A stretch of DNA of 64,000 nucleotides. It comes from Ochotona curzoniae. Lineage: Eukaryota > Chordata > Mammalia > Lagomorpha > Ochotonidae. The stretch is taken from assembly GCF_017591425.1 (NCBI RefSeq), contig NW_024465777.1:6076001-6140000 (forward strand), written 5' to 3'. This document shows, piece after piece, positions 27,301-35,260 of the stretch. Within the stretch, counting starts at the first letter, position 1, and the number at the start of each line of letters is the position of its first letter. The position numbers and the translations under genes were made by a program. The notes under the pieces were generated by a model. The model was not told where the DNA came from and searched no databases. It saw only the letters and a program-made list of their open reading frames with translations.

Positions 27301-28105
27301 TGGGCCACTCCGTCCATATGGGGGACCAGGAGGAAGCTCCAGGATCCCAGCATCAGGTCAGCTCTACTCTGACTATTGAGGCCATTTGGGGAGTGACCAG
27401 TGGATGGAAATTCTCTCCCTTGCTCACTCTCTCACTCTCCCTGTCCCCCACTTCCTCTCTTTCCCCCCACCCACTTGTCTCCTCTCTGTAACTCCACCTT
27501 TCAGATATACTATTGAAAAAAAAGAAAGTCATGGATGATTGGGCAAGGATAGACAAAGGAAACCATAACAACATTGTCTGGGAGAGCAGTTGAAGGAGGA
27601 AATTTAGGGAGGAAGTGGTGGTAGAGAAGCCTGGCCCAGCGCTGGCTGTAGTGGCCATCTGGGGAACGAACTAGTGGATAGAAGATCTCTTTCTCCCTTC
27701 CCTCTCCCTCTTCCTCTCACCCCTACCTTTCTCTGACTTGCAAAATAAATAATCAAAGACATTAGGCTACTGGAAAGCAACAGAGGATGGCCCAAAGCCT
27801 TGGGACCCTGAACCCATTTGGAAGATCTGGAGGAGGCGGCTCCTGGCTTTGGATCAGCTCATCTGTAGGCCAGTGTGGCCGTTTCGGGAAGATGGAAATC
27901 TTTGGCTCTCTGGCTTCTCTCTGTAAATCTGCCTTTCCAATAAAAATAAATAAATTGTCTAAAACAAAAACTACACAAACACACACACCAAAAAACTTAG
28001 GCTACAAGATTTCATTGCCAGTATGCAATAACAGCGTAGCAATTTACTGTTATCCTGTAACCTGCTCTCTTCTTGGTCATGTGTTTTAGCTACCATCGTC
28101 CATGA
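1932..28105 (+). CDS. PHACTR4: PHACTR4, phosphatase and actin regulator 4 (12 coding exons, N-terminus outside window)
   Basis: Coding exons with AG/GT borders: 1932-2105, 2621-2701, 3893-4057, 5529-5921, 13468-14065, 15635-15822, 16708-16861, 18588-18643, 20728-20789, 21850-21987, 25277-25353, 28090-28105. After two leading bases they join to exactly 700 codons including TGA. The product is recognisable as PHACTR4: a basic N-terminal segment ([19 protein letters not shown]) followed by the RPEL-N motif ([14 protein letters not shown]), long Ser/Thr/Pro-rich linkers ([18 protein letters not shown]), an acidic stretch ([16 protein letters not shown]), then C-terminal RPEL motifs KPSEPEL, RPTPEEL and RPTVAEL, an RVxF-like KILRFNEY, and the end KHFTRYHRP. 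In the family, RPEL motifs bind G-actin and the C-terminus binds and directs protein phosphatase 1. PHACTR4 acts in neural crest migration and neural tube closure. The first C-terminal RPEL has Lys where the consensus has Arg. Introns are packed with SINEs. Confidence 0.97.
2793..3117 (-). mobile_element. C-SINE, near full length
   Basis: Reverse copy from GATTTATTTGTTTTCATTGG to the head CACGCACCAGGCCC. The ORFs on both strands here come from the SINE. Confidence 0.9.
3330..3425 (-). mobile_element. C-SINE tail fragment
   Basis: Reverse. Only the A-tail (T-run 3332-3343) and the first 90 bases up to AATGGCTGCAACAGTCAG remain. Confidence 0.75.
3426..3892. other. PHACTR4 intron, unique sequence
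   Basis: No repeat recognised. It ends at the acceptor CCCTCTAACAG before the exon at 3893. Confidence 0.5.
4346..4672 (-). mobile_element. C-SINE, full length
   Basis: Reverse copy from AAAGATTTATTCATTTATTGG to GCCGCCAGGCCC; moderate divergence. Confidence 0.93.
4673..4855 (-). mobile_element. C-SINE-like, old
   Basis: Degenerate reverse remnant abutting the previous copy (GATTTTTTTAAATGTATTTTTATGAGAGACACAGAGAA, then AGGACCTCGGTTACTTGAGCC). Class is tentative. Confidence 0.4.
5056..5390 (+). mobile_element. C-SINE, full length
   Basis: Sense copy with head GGGCCTGGCAACGTGGCC and tail AATAAATAAATG plus A-run; 140 bases before the PHACTR4 exon at 5529. Confidence 0.93.
6302..6635 (-). mobile_element. 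C-SINE, full length
   Basis: Reverse, with an internal duplicated GGATGGGAA at about 6523-6541; head TACCAGGACC. Confidence 0.88.
6640..7600. other. PHACTR4 intron, AT-rich unique sequence
   Basis: No gene or repeat family recognised. The segment near 7365-7445 (GCTTATCTCTGAGGAACCTC) reappears, diverged, at 8250-8320. These may be two copies of an old local duplication or an unnamed repeat. Confidence 0.45.
7606..7943 (+). mobile_element. C-SINE
   Basis: Sense copy with a decayed head (GGACCTAATACGGTAGTCTGG). The A-rich tail has become (ACA)n at 7921-7943. Confidence 0.85.
8386..8711 (-). mobile_element. C-SINE, full length
   Basis: Reverse copy from TTTTATTTTTATTGG to CGTGCCGGTCCC. Confidence 0.92.
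8934..9200 (-). mobile_element. C-SINE, old
   Basis: Reverse and diverged (GAGATTTATTTATTTGTTAGGC, CACTCACCAGGTGACCAAAATGG); head lost. Confidence 0.75.
9507..9842 (-). mobile_element. C-SINE, young subfamily
   Basis: Reverse and near consensus. The middle reads GCCAGGAGCCTCCTCCGGG, lacking the roughly 10 bases (GGAACTT region) of older copies. Head CACCACGCCGGGCCC. Confidence 0.95.
9843..10128 (-). mobile_element. C-SINE, older copy in tandem with the previous
   Basis: Reverse. Begins AGATTTATTTATTTTTATTGC directly at the head of the young copy, suggesting the young one inserted in its tail. Truncated head near 10128. Confidence 0.88.
10485..10680 (+). mobile_element. Ancient L2-like fragment
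   Basis: Contains phrases typical of L2/MIR-type ends: CTATGTACTAGGCATTGAGCACA, then CAAGGAGCTCACAGTACAGG. Highly decayed. Assignment is by recognition only. Confidence 0.45.
10700..10780 (+). mobile_element. MIR fragment
   Basis: Decayed match to the MIR core ending (CTTGGGG, GTCTGTGGCCTTCGTTTTCCC). Confidence 0.35.
10788..11118 (+). mobile_element. C-SINE, full length
   Basis: Sense, head GGGCCCAGTGTGGTAGCC, tail AATAAATAAATATTTTTTAAAAA. Confidence 0.92.
11526..11770 (+). mobile_element. C-SINE with internal deletion
   Basis: Sense. It jumps from CTGGAAAAGCAGTGG to TTAGCTCAGCTCCGGCTG, so the middle third is missing. Confidence 0.8.
11985..12205 (+). mobile_element. C-SINE, old
   Basis: Sense and heavily decayed (GGATTCCTGCCTCCCACATG, CTGTGGGCATTGTGACATGAG, CT-rich end). 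Confidence 0.45.
12229..12564 (+). mobile_element. C-SINE, full length
   Basis: Sense, head GGACCCGGTGGCGTGGCC, tail AATAAATAAATC plus A-run. It inserted in the end of the older remnant: GTAAAAATTGAAAGTCCT before the head and AAAAATTGAAAGTCCT after the tail are its target duplication. Confidence 0.95.
12750..12900 (+). mobile_element. C-SINE head fragment, old
   Basis: Sense and decayed (GTTAGAGTGAACTTGCTGC, CTGGTTTAAATACCAGCTCC). Confidence 0.45.
12901..13467. other. PHACTR4 intron before the long exon
   Basis: C-rich unique sequence around 13085-13260 with open frames in both directions. I found no splice-flanked frame matching PHACTR4, so I treat it as intron. Confidence 0.5.
14238..14556 (-). 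mobile_element. C-SINE
   Basis: Reverse and moderately diverged (AAAATTTTATTTTCATTTTTATATAAG; head AAGGCGCTGGCCCC). It forms a head-to-head pair with the next copy, 28 bases away. Confidence 0.85.
14585..14922 (+). mobile_element. C-SINE
   Basis: Sense, head GGGCCTGGCACAAGGTTC, tail AATAAAGAAATC. Confidence 0.88.
14923..15294. other. PHACTR4 intron, unique sequence
   Basis: AT-rich; nothing recognised. Confidence 0.45.
15295..15450 (+). mobile_element. MIR fragment
   Basis: Order of phrases matches the MIR core: AGTTACTTAGCATTTCTGTGC, then TTGTGAGGATGAAATTGGATG. Lies between PHACTR4 exons at 14065 and 15635. Confidence 0.5.
16055..16310 (+). mobile_element. C-SINE, old
   Basis: Sense and decayed (TTGGGGCAGGTTTTAGCCTG, CCTGGGAGGCAGAAAGTGATG, GTGAATGAACC). 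Confidence 0.6.
16870..17450. other. PHACTR4 intron, unique sequence
   Basis: The part from about 17080 to 17390 is more GC-rich with short ORFs on both strands. I could not assign it to a repeat family. Confidence 0.4.
17451..17780 (+). mobile_element. C-SINE, full length
   Basis: Sense, head GGGCCCGGTGCGGTAACC, tail AATAAATAAATC plus T-run. Confidence 0.94.
18094..18375. repeat. Compound (TG)n minisatellite in PHACTR4 intron
   Basis: Four TG blocks of about 30-45 bases, each separated by the linker CCAGGCTTCTTTCTGGT (copies at about 18095, 18157, 18227, 18279, and a variant with an extra CGG at about 18341). It sits 200 bases before the PHACTR4 exon at 18588. The 200-aa ORF on the other strand (His-Thr repeats) is an artefact. 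Confidence 0.95.
18680..19660 (-). mobile_element. Probable L1 3'-end fragment (reverse), 5'-truncated
   Basis: Starts on + with a T-run (18686-18694) preceding about 970 bases of non-SINE sequence. On the - strand this reads as a non-coding 3' end finishing ATGTAAAGATTATAAAAAA. The layout (poly(A) end, no coding frame, SINE-free block inside a SINE-rich intron) fits a truncated LINE tail. I recognise no reverse-transcriptase segment, so the class is an inference. Confidence 0.45.
19808..20108 (-). mobile_element. C-SINE, old
   Basis: Reverse: T-run and AAGATTTATCTATTTCAAAGAC; head decayed at CACAATGCCACCCCCCAG. Confidence 0.75.
20361..20683 (+). mobile_element. C-SINE
   Basis: Sense, head GGGCCCAGCACAGTAGCC, tail AATAAATAAATC. 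Small deletion in the AGCCCAAAGCC segment. It lies 45 bases before the PHACTR4 exon at 20728. Confidence 0.92.
20790..21849. other. PHACTR4 intron, mostly unique
   Basis: Apart from the L2/MIR fragment near 20.95-21.04 kb I recognise nothing. An ACAAACAAAAAAAAAG low-complexity tract is at about 21690-21713. Confidence 0.45.
20945..21040 (+). mobile_element. L2/MIR-type fragment
   Basis: Contains TGCTGGCACATGAAGGTGTTCAGTAAATACCTGGATAAATG, the familiar pattern of an old LINE2 end. The split is by eye. Confidence 0.35.
22298..22629 (-). mobile_element. C-SINE, full length
   Basis: Reverse. CACCCACCAACACA before the T-run and CACCAACACA after the head (22630) are its target duplication. Confidence 0.95.
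22728..22983 (+). mobile_element. C-SINE, old
   Basis: Sense and diverged (TGGCACAGTGATGAAATGG, TCTGATCCAGCTTGTACTAATG, TTTTCACATAAGTTAAAC). Confidence 0.6.
22984..23300 (-). mobile_element. C-SINE
   Basis: Reverse. Placed in the tail of the previous older copy. Head side GGCTACCATGCAAACTT. Confidence 0.88.
23303..23527 (-). mobile_element. C-SINE with internal deletion
   Basis: Reverse. About 100 bases are missing between TTACAGGACCTTCTTCTG and TGCCAGAAGGCTTTG. Head CATCACGCCAGGCC. Confidence 0.85.
23583..23915 (+). mobile_element. C-SINE
   Basis: Sense, head decayed to GTGCCTGACACAATGAC, tail AAATAAATAATAC. Confidence 0.85.
23983..24240 (+). mobile_element. C-SINE, old, shortened
   Basis: Sense (GTGCTGGTGCCATGGCATG, tail AAATAAATAAATC). 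A reverse copy is inserted in its A-tail. Confidence 0.75.
24241..24556 (-). mobile_element. C-SINE, full length, inserted in a SINE tail
   Basis: Reverse. TAAATAAATCTTTTTTT appears both before it and after its head (24557 on), marking the target duplication. Forms a tail-to-tail inverted pair with the previous element. Confidence 0.93.
24600..24935 (-). mobile_element. C-SINE-like, old
   Basis: Reverse and weak (TTTAAATTTATTTGAGAGACAGATATC, CACTTGATCCAATCCAACGC). Mirrors the unusual layout at 4673-4855 (CGCGGTTATTTGAGTC). Possibly a related older family. Confidence 0.45.
25354..26075. other. PHACTR4 last intron, unique sequence
   Basis: No repeat family or exon recognised. GTTGTTGTTAGTAG tract at about 25600. 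Confidence 0.5.
26076..26324 (+). mobile_element. C-SINE, old, shortened
   Basis: Sense (AGGTTAAACTGCCACCCGCC, tail AAATAAATAAACATT). Confidence 0.7.
26325..26633 (-). mobile_element. C-SINE
   Basis: Reverse, in the tail of the previous copy. Head CTACGGCGCCAAGCCC. Confidence 0.9.
26760..27080 (-). mobile_element. C-SINE, old
   Basis: Reverse (AAGAATCATTTCATTTATTTG, GTGCCACAGCGAAGTGG). Part of a chance 264-aa frame. Confidence 0.7.
27152..27530 (+). mobile_element. C-SINE, old, with expanded CT-rich tail
   Basis: Sense. The CT region is expanded to about 90 bases (27410-27500), longer than in other copies. Confidence 0.85.
27626..27972 (+). mobile_element. Two truncated C-SINE pieces in tandem
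   Basis: Sense. 27626-27758 holds only the last third of one copy. 27775-27972 holds the last half of another (AAAGCAACAGAGGATGGCCC to AATAAATAAATTG). The second lies 120 bases before the final PHACTR4 exon. Confidence 0.75.
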
Positions 28106-30105
28106 CATTGAGTGTGAGAGAGGAGCTGGATGACCTGTCCCCGCACACAAGGCTGCTTTACTGCTTCTGTCTCCAGGGTGACATGTGGAAGGGACTTCAG
28201 CACTTCTCTGCACCCCCAGAACTGTTGTGGGATGAACAACGCTTGTACGAATGTAGCATTTCACTGGATGGGGTTCTCTGTGCTGCCCTGGGGGCAAAAG
28301 GGAACCCTCTGTCGGTGCTGTTGAGCTTTTCCGTGTTGCAGCTTACCTGCCCGGCCACCAGCATTCTGGGCCACTTGCTGGTTCTGGGTTTCATTGGCTC
28401 CCTGTCCCCCTCACCCTCTGGTGACTGTTCTCAGTAGGTACCGTTAACCTTACCTGCCCTGCCCAAGTTCTGTGCAGGCATGAAACAGCCATCAGAGCAG
28501 CCAGTAGTGGCAAGAACCTTCTGGGGGTCCTTCCACATCGGAGCGGCCACCTCGAGGGATGCCTTTGTCGCATGCCGGCTGAAAGCAGACACCAAGCCTC
28601 CTGGAAAATAGCACTGTAATTCTCTGCAGGCACTCAAGCCTGGGGCTGGTCAGGCTCTGACGCGCTGCTCCTCTTGCATCGGCCTGGCTTGTATTTGCAA
28701 GTGCTCTGGAGGGTGTCACAGGAACGTGGTTTTGCTTGTCATAAATAGTCTGAGCTGCAACCAGAATCCAAGCTGGTTAAATGAAAAACATGTATTTTTT
28801 CTACATACAGAAACAAGGAAAGGCCTTACTATTAATGCCAACTTGGCCAAAAACTGACCAGTGGCTCTGATATTTGTGTTACCTCCAAGCAGTGCTGCCA
28901 TGCATCCCTCTAGAAAGTGGAGCTGTGGCAGCTCTGTGGGCACACCTCTGGGCTGCTGGCCCCACTCCAGCCGGAATCCCGACACAGCTCTAAGGGTTTG
29001 AGGGGTCAGCCCCGGGAGCAGGTCTGTGAGAATGAGCAGGCTTAATGCAGCCCCTGCTCCTCTCCTTCCCAGTGCTGTGTGCCCTCTGCTGTTGCACTGG
29101 CCCTCCTGCCAGCCCCGACCCTCTCACCAACCCTAGCCCCCTGCCGCCAGCCATGCAATAGCCAGTATGGTTAGTTACCTGGGTGGCAGCCCAGCCCCAC
29201 TCCCTTTTGTATTTATAAATATATCAATATGATTTCTTAAAACAAAATTTTTATTTTTATTGAAAACCAATCAGCCTCACTGTTTTCCATCTAATTCCTA
29301 ACCAGACTGTAAGTGGGAAAGAATAACTTCTAACAGGACTGTGGCTTTTTCCTTCACTTGATGTTTAGGGCATTGTGGTTATTTTGTAGATTTCTAATGA
29401 TTGATTTTGTATTTGTTCTGTATGTACTTTTCATTAGAGTTTCATCCTTTCCTGTCTATTTAACACTCACTAAAGAATCAGAATATCAGGTTAAAACATA
29501 AAAGCTAAAGTGGCCTTAAACTGTAGTGTCTTCTCTCTGCGGGAACAGGAAGGAATCGGAGTGCTGAGTGACAGATGTTTCTGGCTACAGAGACAACACC
29601 ACAACTACATCTTGCACTCGGTGCACGTGCACTAACTTAAGAGGTCAGCAGTGAGCCTGTTGATCTGTGGAATACAAGCTGGCCGCACAGGAACTGCTGC
29701 CTGGTCTTTACAGTTTGGGGAGTGCTTGGTGTACCCCTGCAATCTCTGTGGCCTGGAATGTTTTTCAAGTCCTTCCACTGCCTTCCTTCCCTCAATGTGC
29801 CAACCTTGAAACAGAACTTGGTTCCCTGACCCGCTTGTCCACCTTCCACATGCCACCAAGGAATCTGGATGAGCTTTCATCTCACGTTCTTGAAACAGGA
29901 CACTCGAGATCAAGTCTTTTCAGGTGTTTATTTAGGAGTCATGTACATAAAAATGAATTTCATGTTCCCTTTCTGTATAAATGGGTACTGTCACAGAAAC
30001 AATCATGTATAAAATAAATAAATAACAGCCTAGTGTACTTTGAGATGATTCCCTGATGTACAGACCCTCCTTGTTAAATAAATCATTATGTTGTATATCA
30101 GTCTT
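28106..30105 (+). other. PHACTR4: PHACTR4 3' untranslated region
   Basis: This follows the TGA at 28103-28105 without an intron that I can see. It is free of SINEs for about 2 kb, unlike all surrounding sequence, which suggests constraint. It becomes AT-rich after 29.2 kb. Overlapping AATAAA motifs occur at about 30013-30022 and another at 30077-30082, so the transcript probably ends near 30.03 or 30.1 kb. Several 60-110 aa ORFs here are chance. Confidence 0.75.
30077..30082 (+). terminator. PHACTR4: PHACTR4 distal poly(A) signal AATAAA
   Basis: Canonical AATAAA about 2 kb after the stop, in an AT-rich 3' end. A competing cluster (AAATAAATAAATAA) lies at about 30013. I cannot tell from sequence which is used more. 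Confidence 0.55.
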
Positions 30106-30810
30106 CCCATCAGTAGTAATCATTAAAGTATTTTAGAATTTTAAAATGCCAAACTGTACAATTCTGGTGTGAGGTGTTTCTTAGATATGACTATTCTAAA
30201 AGATTTGAGCCAACTTAACACCTAGAACCACGCCAATGGCTGACATCAGATGGGGGAGTAATCGGGACATTTTGTGTACTGGTGGGTAAGGGTCTGTTAT
30301 GTGGTTGCACAGACCCCCCCCCCCCCAAGAGGAGATCCAGCCGTGACCCCCACATTTCCCGGATCCTGTACCACTGAGCCCACTCCTTACCTGCAGGGCA
30401 AGTGCACTCACTCCACTGTGACAAGACCGAGGTCACAGCATGTGGTGTAATTGCTCTGCACACCCCACTCGGCTGGCCTGCTGCGAATGTGTCCCTCAAC
30501 CATGTGACGACTGTTCCACAGACCAACCACACCCAGACACAGCCGGGATTTGGTGGCTTCCTTTGTGACAAGCAGCCCAGTTTCAGTCCAGGTGGCCTTA
30601 GTTGTGACTCACTTCATACTTGTCACCTCTGACTCTTGTTTAGAACGCAGCCCTTTCATCGGGTTAAGAGAAACCATGAGTCAGGATGTTTCCTGTCAGT
30701 GGGTTCTGTCTGCTAAATAACCACAAAAAATTACAGTTTGAACTGTTTTGAGAAGGCTGTGTGCTGGAACAAACACAGCGCCGGGTGGCTGCTGAAATCG
30801 TGCATTTTGG
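30106..30810. other. Intergenic, downstream of PHACTR4
   Basis: Unique sequence with a C-run at 30314-30327. No gene recognised. Confidence 0.5.
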
Positions 30811-31115
30811 CTTTAGGGGGTTAGGTTAACTGCACCCCGGAAGAAAGAGGTTTGGAAAACCATTATCAGACCTAGGGGCTGCCATTGGGGATCAAATCTT
30901 GACAGCTCCACTTCCAGTCCAGCTCCCTGTCTACGTGCCTGGGAGAGCAACAGAAAGGGGCACCAAGTGCTTGGATCCCTACCACACGTGGGAGACCCAG
31001 ATGAAGCCCCTGGCTTAGGCCTGACCCAGCCCCACCCCTTGCAGTTCTTTATGGAGTGAGCCAGAGCGTAAAGATCTCTACCTTTCAAATTGCCTTTCAA
31101 ATAAATTTGTTTTGT
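30811..31115 (+). mobile_element. C-SINE, old
   Basis: Sense and decayed. Tail CCTTTCAAATAAATTTG. Confidence 0.65.
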
Positions 31116-31211
31116 TTTGTCTCTAAAAGCCTTTCAAGTAAAATCTTTTTTGTTTTGTTTTGCTTTGCTTTGGGTTTTTTGTTCAAATAGATCTTAACAA
31201 AAAATAAAGGC

Positions 31212-31385
31212 AGCTTTAGAGGTGGGCACTGTGACAGCAAAAACCACCACTTGGGACACTGCCTGCATCTCAGGTGGAAGTGCTGGCTCCTGCTTCTGAT
31301 CCAGCTCCCTGGAGAAGGCAGCACACAGTGACTCAAGTCCTTGGACCCCAGCCACCCACACAAATTTGTTTTTCTTTAAATGGCA
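31212..31385 (+). mobile_element. C-SINE fragment, old
   Basis: Sense (GGTGGGCACTGTGACAGC to CCTTGGACCCCAGCCACCC). Ends abruptly. Confidence 0.5.
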
Positions 31386-31514
31386 GGAGGATCTGGTGCT
31401 GTGAGGGAATCCTGGATGAAGAGAAAGCCGGAGGAACGCCATGGCACAGCTCCTCACCAGCACATAAACACAGAGTGGAGGAGCCTTGTAACAAATACAG
31501 GATGGATTAATCTT

Positions 31515-31800
31515 CCACCTCCAAGCGCAGTGTCCCATACGGGTATGGTTCCTTGGTTCATGTCCTGGCTGCTCCCCTTCCCATCCAGCTCCCTGCCTGT
31601 GGCCTGGGAAAGCAGTGAAGAATGGCCTAAGTCCTTGGAACCCTACACACACATGGGGAACCCAGGAGAAACTTCTGGCTTTGGATTGGCAGCTGTAGCT
31701 GTTGTACCCATTGGGGGAGGGGGACAAACCAAAAGATAGAAGATCTTTATCTTTTCTTTGTGTAAATTTTTTTTCCAATAGTAATTTTTTAAATGCAAAA
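31515..31800 (+). mobile_element. C-SINE, head missing
   Basis: Sense. Starts in AAGCGCAGTGTCCCATACGG, tail side CCAATAGTAATTTTTTAAATGC. Confidence 0.7.
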
Positions 31801-31868
31801 ATAAATCCTAGAAAGAGGGGTGGGATGGGGAATGTATATAGTATGAGTGAAGATCTTATGAAAAATGA

Positions 31869-31893
31869 GAACACACACACACACACACACACA
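31869..31893. repeat. (CA)n microsatellite
   Basis: ACACAC run of about 24 bases; explains the His-Thr-rich ORFs here. Confidence 0.9.
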
Positions 31894-32002
31894 AAAGAGG
31901 GGGCGAGGGGCTTGCCCTGAAGTCAAAACACAACCCAGACCTCAGTTTCCAGGTGCTGTGCACTTTCAACCTTCGTGGACCTGTAGGGAAAACCAGGGGC
32001 CA

Positions 32003-32342
32003 CAGGCCTGGCACCTTGGCCTAGCAGCTAAAGTCCTTATCTTGAACACACCAGGATCCCATATGGGCACCGGTTCTAATCCTGGCAGCCCCGTTTCCCA
32101 TCCGGCTCCCTGCTTGTAGCCTGGGGAAGCAGTTGAGGACAGCCCAAAGGCTTGGGACCCTGCACCTGCCTGGGAGTCCTGGAGGAAGTTCCTGGCTCCT
32201 GGCTCCAGATCGGCACAGCACCAACCGTTGAGGTCACTTGGGGAGTGAATCATCGGACGGAAGACCTTCCTCTCTGTCTTTCCTCCTCTCTATATATCTG
32301 ACTTTGCAATAAAAATAAACAAATCCTTAAAAAAAAATAAAC
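32003..32342 (+). mobile_element. C-SINE, full length
   Basis: Sense, head AGGCCTGGCACCTTGGCC, tail AATAAAAATAAACAAATCC plus A-run. Confidence 0.94.
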
Positions 32343-32725
32343 AGGGACCACAGCAGTCAGACCTGTTGCACCATGTGTCTGGTCTTGTGTGGGTGTGGTT
32401 AATCCTATCAACACCCCACCCTGCTCTGAGAATTGTGTCTTCATCTAGAGCGAACAGGTCATCTGAAAGGCAAAAATCACCTGCCACTGCCCTCCTGTCC
32501 TCTTATTTCTTAGCCACCTCCCATCGAAAAAGCCCAAGCCACTAATTTAGTCTGATCCCAAGGAGCAGCACGCACCCTACTCACCCCGCCTAGTGGACAC
32601 AGGAGGGAAGACATTCCTCTCAACCCGGTACTCCAACCACCCCTCCTCTCCATCCACATCAGTGGCCTCCGTGGGTCTGCAATCCCTTCACCTTTGTAAT
32701 TAAACATTTTTTTAAAAAATGAAGG
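32343..32725. other. Intergenic unique sequence
   Basis: C-rich; nothing recognised. Short ORFs only. Confidence 0.45.
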
Positions 32726-32880
32726 GGGCTGGTGTATTGGTTCAATTGTCTAATCCACTTCCAGGAAGAAGCTCCTGGGTTTCGATGGGCTCAACTCCAG
32801 TCATTGTGACCACTTGGAAGTAGACAGAAGATATTTCCCTCCTCTCTATAAATCTACCTTTCCAATAAAAATATAATACA
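32726..32880 (+). mobile_element. C-SINE with large internal deletion
   Basis: Sense. Head GGGGCTGGTGTATTGG is joined directly to CTTCCAGGAAGAAGCTCCTG, losing about 150 bases. Confidence 0.8.
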
Positions 32881-32934
32881 TCAAAGTCATCTTCCTAGTT
32901 CTACCTTTTATTTCTTGGAGGGATGGGAGGGAAT

Positions 32935-33145
32935 ATTTATTTACTTGAAAGAATGAAGAGAGGAGGAGAGATCTTCCATCCCTTGGTTCAGTCCCCAAGT
33001 GGCTGCAACAGCCAGACTTGAGCCTGGCCAAAGCCAGCAGCAGAAACTGCACCATCACCTGTTCCTCCCTCTGGTTTTGATTAGGAAGAAGCTGGATCAG
33101 AAGTGGGGTAGCTCCAGTCGGCCTGCTGAGCCACACCGGCCCCTT
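32935..33145 (-). mobile_element. C-SINE, old
   Basis: Reverse. Head TGAGCCACACCGGCCCC is retained. Confidence 0.75.
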
Positions 33146-33570
33146 CCCTGAGCTCCAGTTCTCTGATGATGATGCCCAGGATGTAAATGCTGAACGTGCA
33201 CACTCTCTCACCACATCCCCTGCGCTCCCGGGATGACCAAGCACGGCCTTCACTCAGACAACGTGGAAGCTTTTTCTCCGCAATTCAGAGCTCTTGCTCG
33301 AGCTCCAGCGCCTTCTATTCCATTGCCCTTTGGACACATGCACCAGATGTTACCCAGATAACTGCATCCAGTCTGCACTTCCAGCCTGTTTTCCCAAAGG
33401 TTAGAGTTAGAAAACACCACTGTTGAGCTTCCCAATGCCCACACTCCGAGGGCATCCTTGATCTCCTCTCTTACCCATGAGGTTCAGTGAACTGAAACAT
33501 GCTGTGCATTCCCTGCCTCTGGAACGGCTCTCAACTCCTCGCTTCTCACCTTGCTAACCACCTGAGTCCA
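33146..33570. other. Intergenic unique sequence
   Basis: Nothing recognised. Confidence 0.45.
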
Positions 33571-33574
33571 AAGA

Positions 33575-33966
33575 AAGGATGGGTTTATTCATTTACGTGA
33601 AAGTTTCATCAAGAAAGAGACAGAGAGATCTTTCATTCTCTGGTTCCTGGCTAGCCAGGAGTTTCTTCTGGTCTCCCACATGGGCGCAAGGGCCAAAGGA
33701 CTTGTGCCAGCCTCCACTGCTTTCCCTAACATATTAGAAGGGAGTCAAATGGGAAATGAAGCAGATAGGATTCAAACTGGCACCCATATGGGATAACAAG
33801 GCAAAGTAGGCAAAGCAAAAACAAACCAAAACAAATACAAAAAAACAAAAAAAACAAAAAAAAAATCAAAAGCAAAAGAAAACTGGCAAAAAAAAAAAAT
33901 AGCAGAAGCAAAATCAAGCGGTTATTCTAAGCTCTTACAAGCCTGCTTGCTACACCACAAGGTCGG
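33575..33966 (-). mobile_element. C-SINE, old, interrupted by an A-rich tract
   Basis: Reverse. Body 33575-33796, then about 120 bases of A-rich low-complexity sequence (33797-33915), then a short GCTACACCACAAGGTCGGCC like a SINE head. The PTP4A1 retrocopy begins straight after. Confidence 0.65.
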
Positions 33967-35260
33967 CCTTCATGGGACTTTTTTTTTTCCTTTTTATTTC
34001 AATGATAAATGCATTTCATTATTTATTTAGATGCTTAAGCTCTTGCACTAAGTTTTTACAAGCTGGTGAACACTGACAAATTATTTCTCCCACAGAATTA
34101 TAACCACACATTCCCAGACAGTATAAATATATGGTTGAACTAACATTAATACACATCACCATTTTATCAATTACATAATAAAACAAATTATCAAGTATTC
34201 AAATATTAAGTTACACAGCTCAAAAGGCATATAAAATATTAGATGTCTGCTCAAACCATAAGCAGAAACCCACTTTTTTTTGCCAAGAGGTTGAGAAGAA
34301 AAAAATCACACTTCAAACAAAATAAGTTGGTAAACAACTTTTGATAAGTATGGAAAAATTACAGGAATTTCAGAAATTTTATGATTAAGAATTTTAAGGT
34401 ATAACAAAGCATCTCTACCTCTTAAAAAATATTTACCAAATTAAAGAGCATATTCTACATGTTCTGCACAAGACAAAGGCAACGTTTTACTAAAAAATAT
34501 TTAATAGCCCCCTCCCATTCTTTTTTTTTTTCAGGCCCTCCCTGTTAAGCTGCACCTCTGAATGCAAACATTAAGTTAACTGTAAGGCTGTTTTTTTGTC
34601 TGAAGACTTTAAAAACATGTGCCTCTGTACAATGTAGATTTTCCAAATGGAGGTTTTCTATTAATAGCAAAAAATAAATTTATAGAAACATATTAAATAA
34701 TAATTGGTAAAAAAAAAAATCAATGGTTAAGCAAACCTGATGTACACTGGTATGAATGTGGGAGACATAAAGTAAAAGCAAGCGAATAACCAGATAGTCC
34801 CTACTTTCCATGTCTGAAATGACTAAAGGAAGAAACCACATAAGGTCGAGAGTTCATAGTTCATGGGATTTTAATTCTGTATGGTAGTAAATATACAAGT
34901 ACTGTGCTGGATATTTTTGCACCTAAATTTTCTAAATTTCTTGTGTACTGATAAAATTCTGGCATGGGACAGACTTAGGATACATCTCAATACTGCATGA
35001 TTTCAGGAAAGGTCAACTGGTACAAATGATAAGCACATTTTAAATGCTAAACAGCAAGAATCTTTTGCTAAATGTCCAAACAGGTTGGCTATGATCCAGA
35101 GGTTGCAATTCTGTCAAACTTGTGGCCTGCTAAACTGATTCCATTACCCTTAGGAAGCATCATTAAACTTATTCACCTAGCCAAAATGTTGACCAGTATG
35201 TATGTCAAATTAGATCCCGTCTCTTTTATTTCCAAGGCAACAGCATTAGGCACCCCAGTT

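Noticed and set aside
26559..27353. 264-aa ORF on the - strand
   Set aside because: It runs across two old SINEs and intron between; no conserved domain.
31194..31892. 232-aa ORF on the - strand
   Set aside because: It spans a (CA)n tract and SINE fragments; no splice or homology support.
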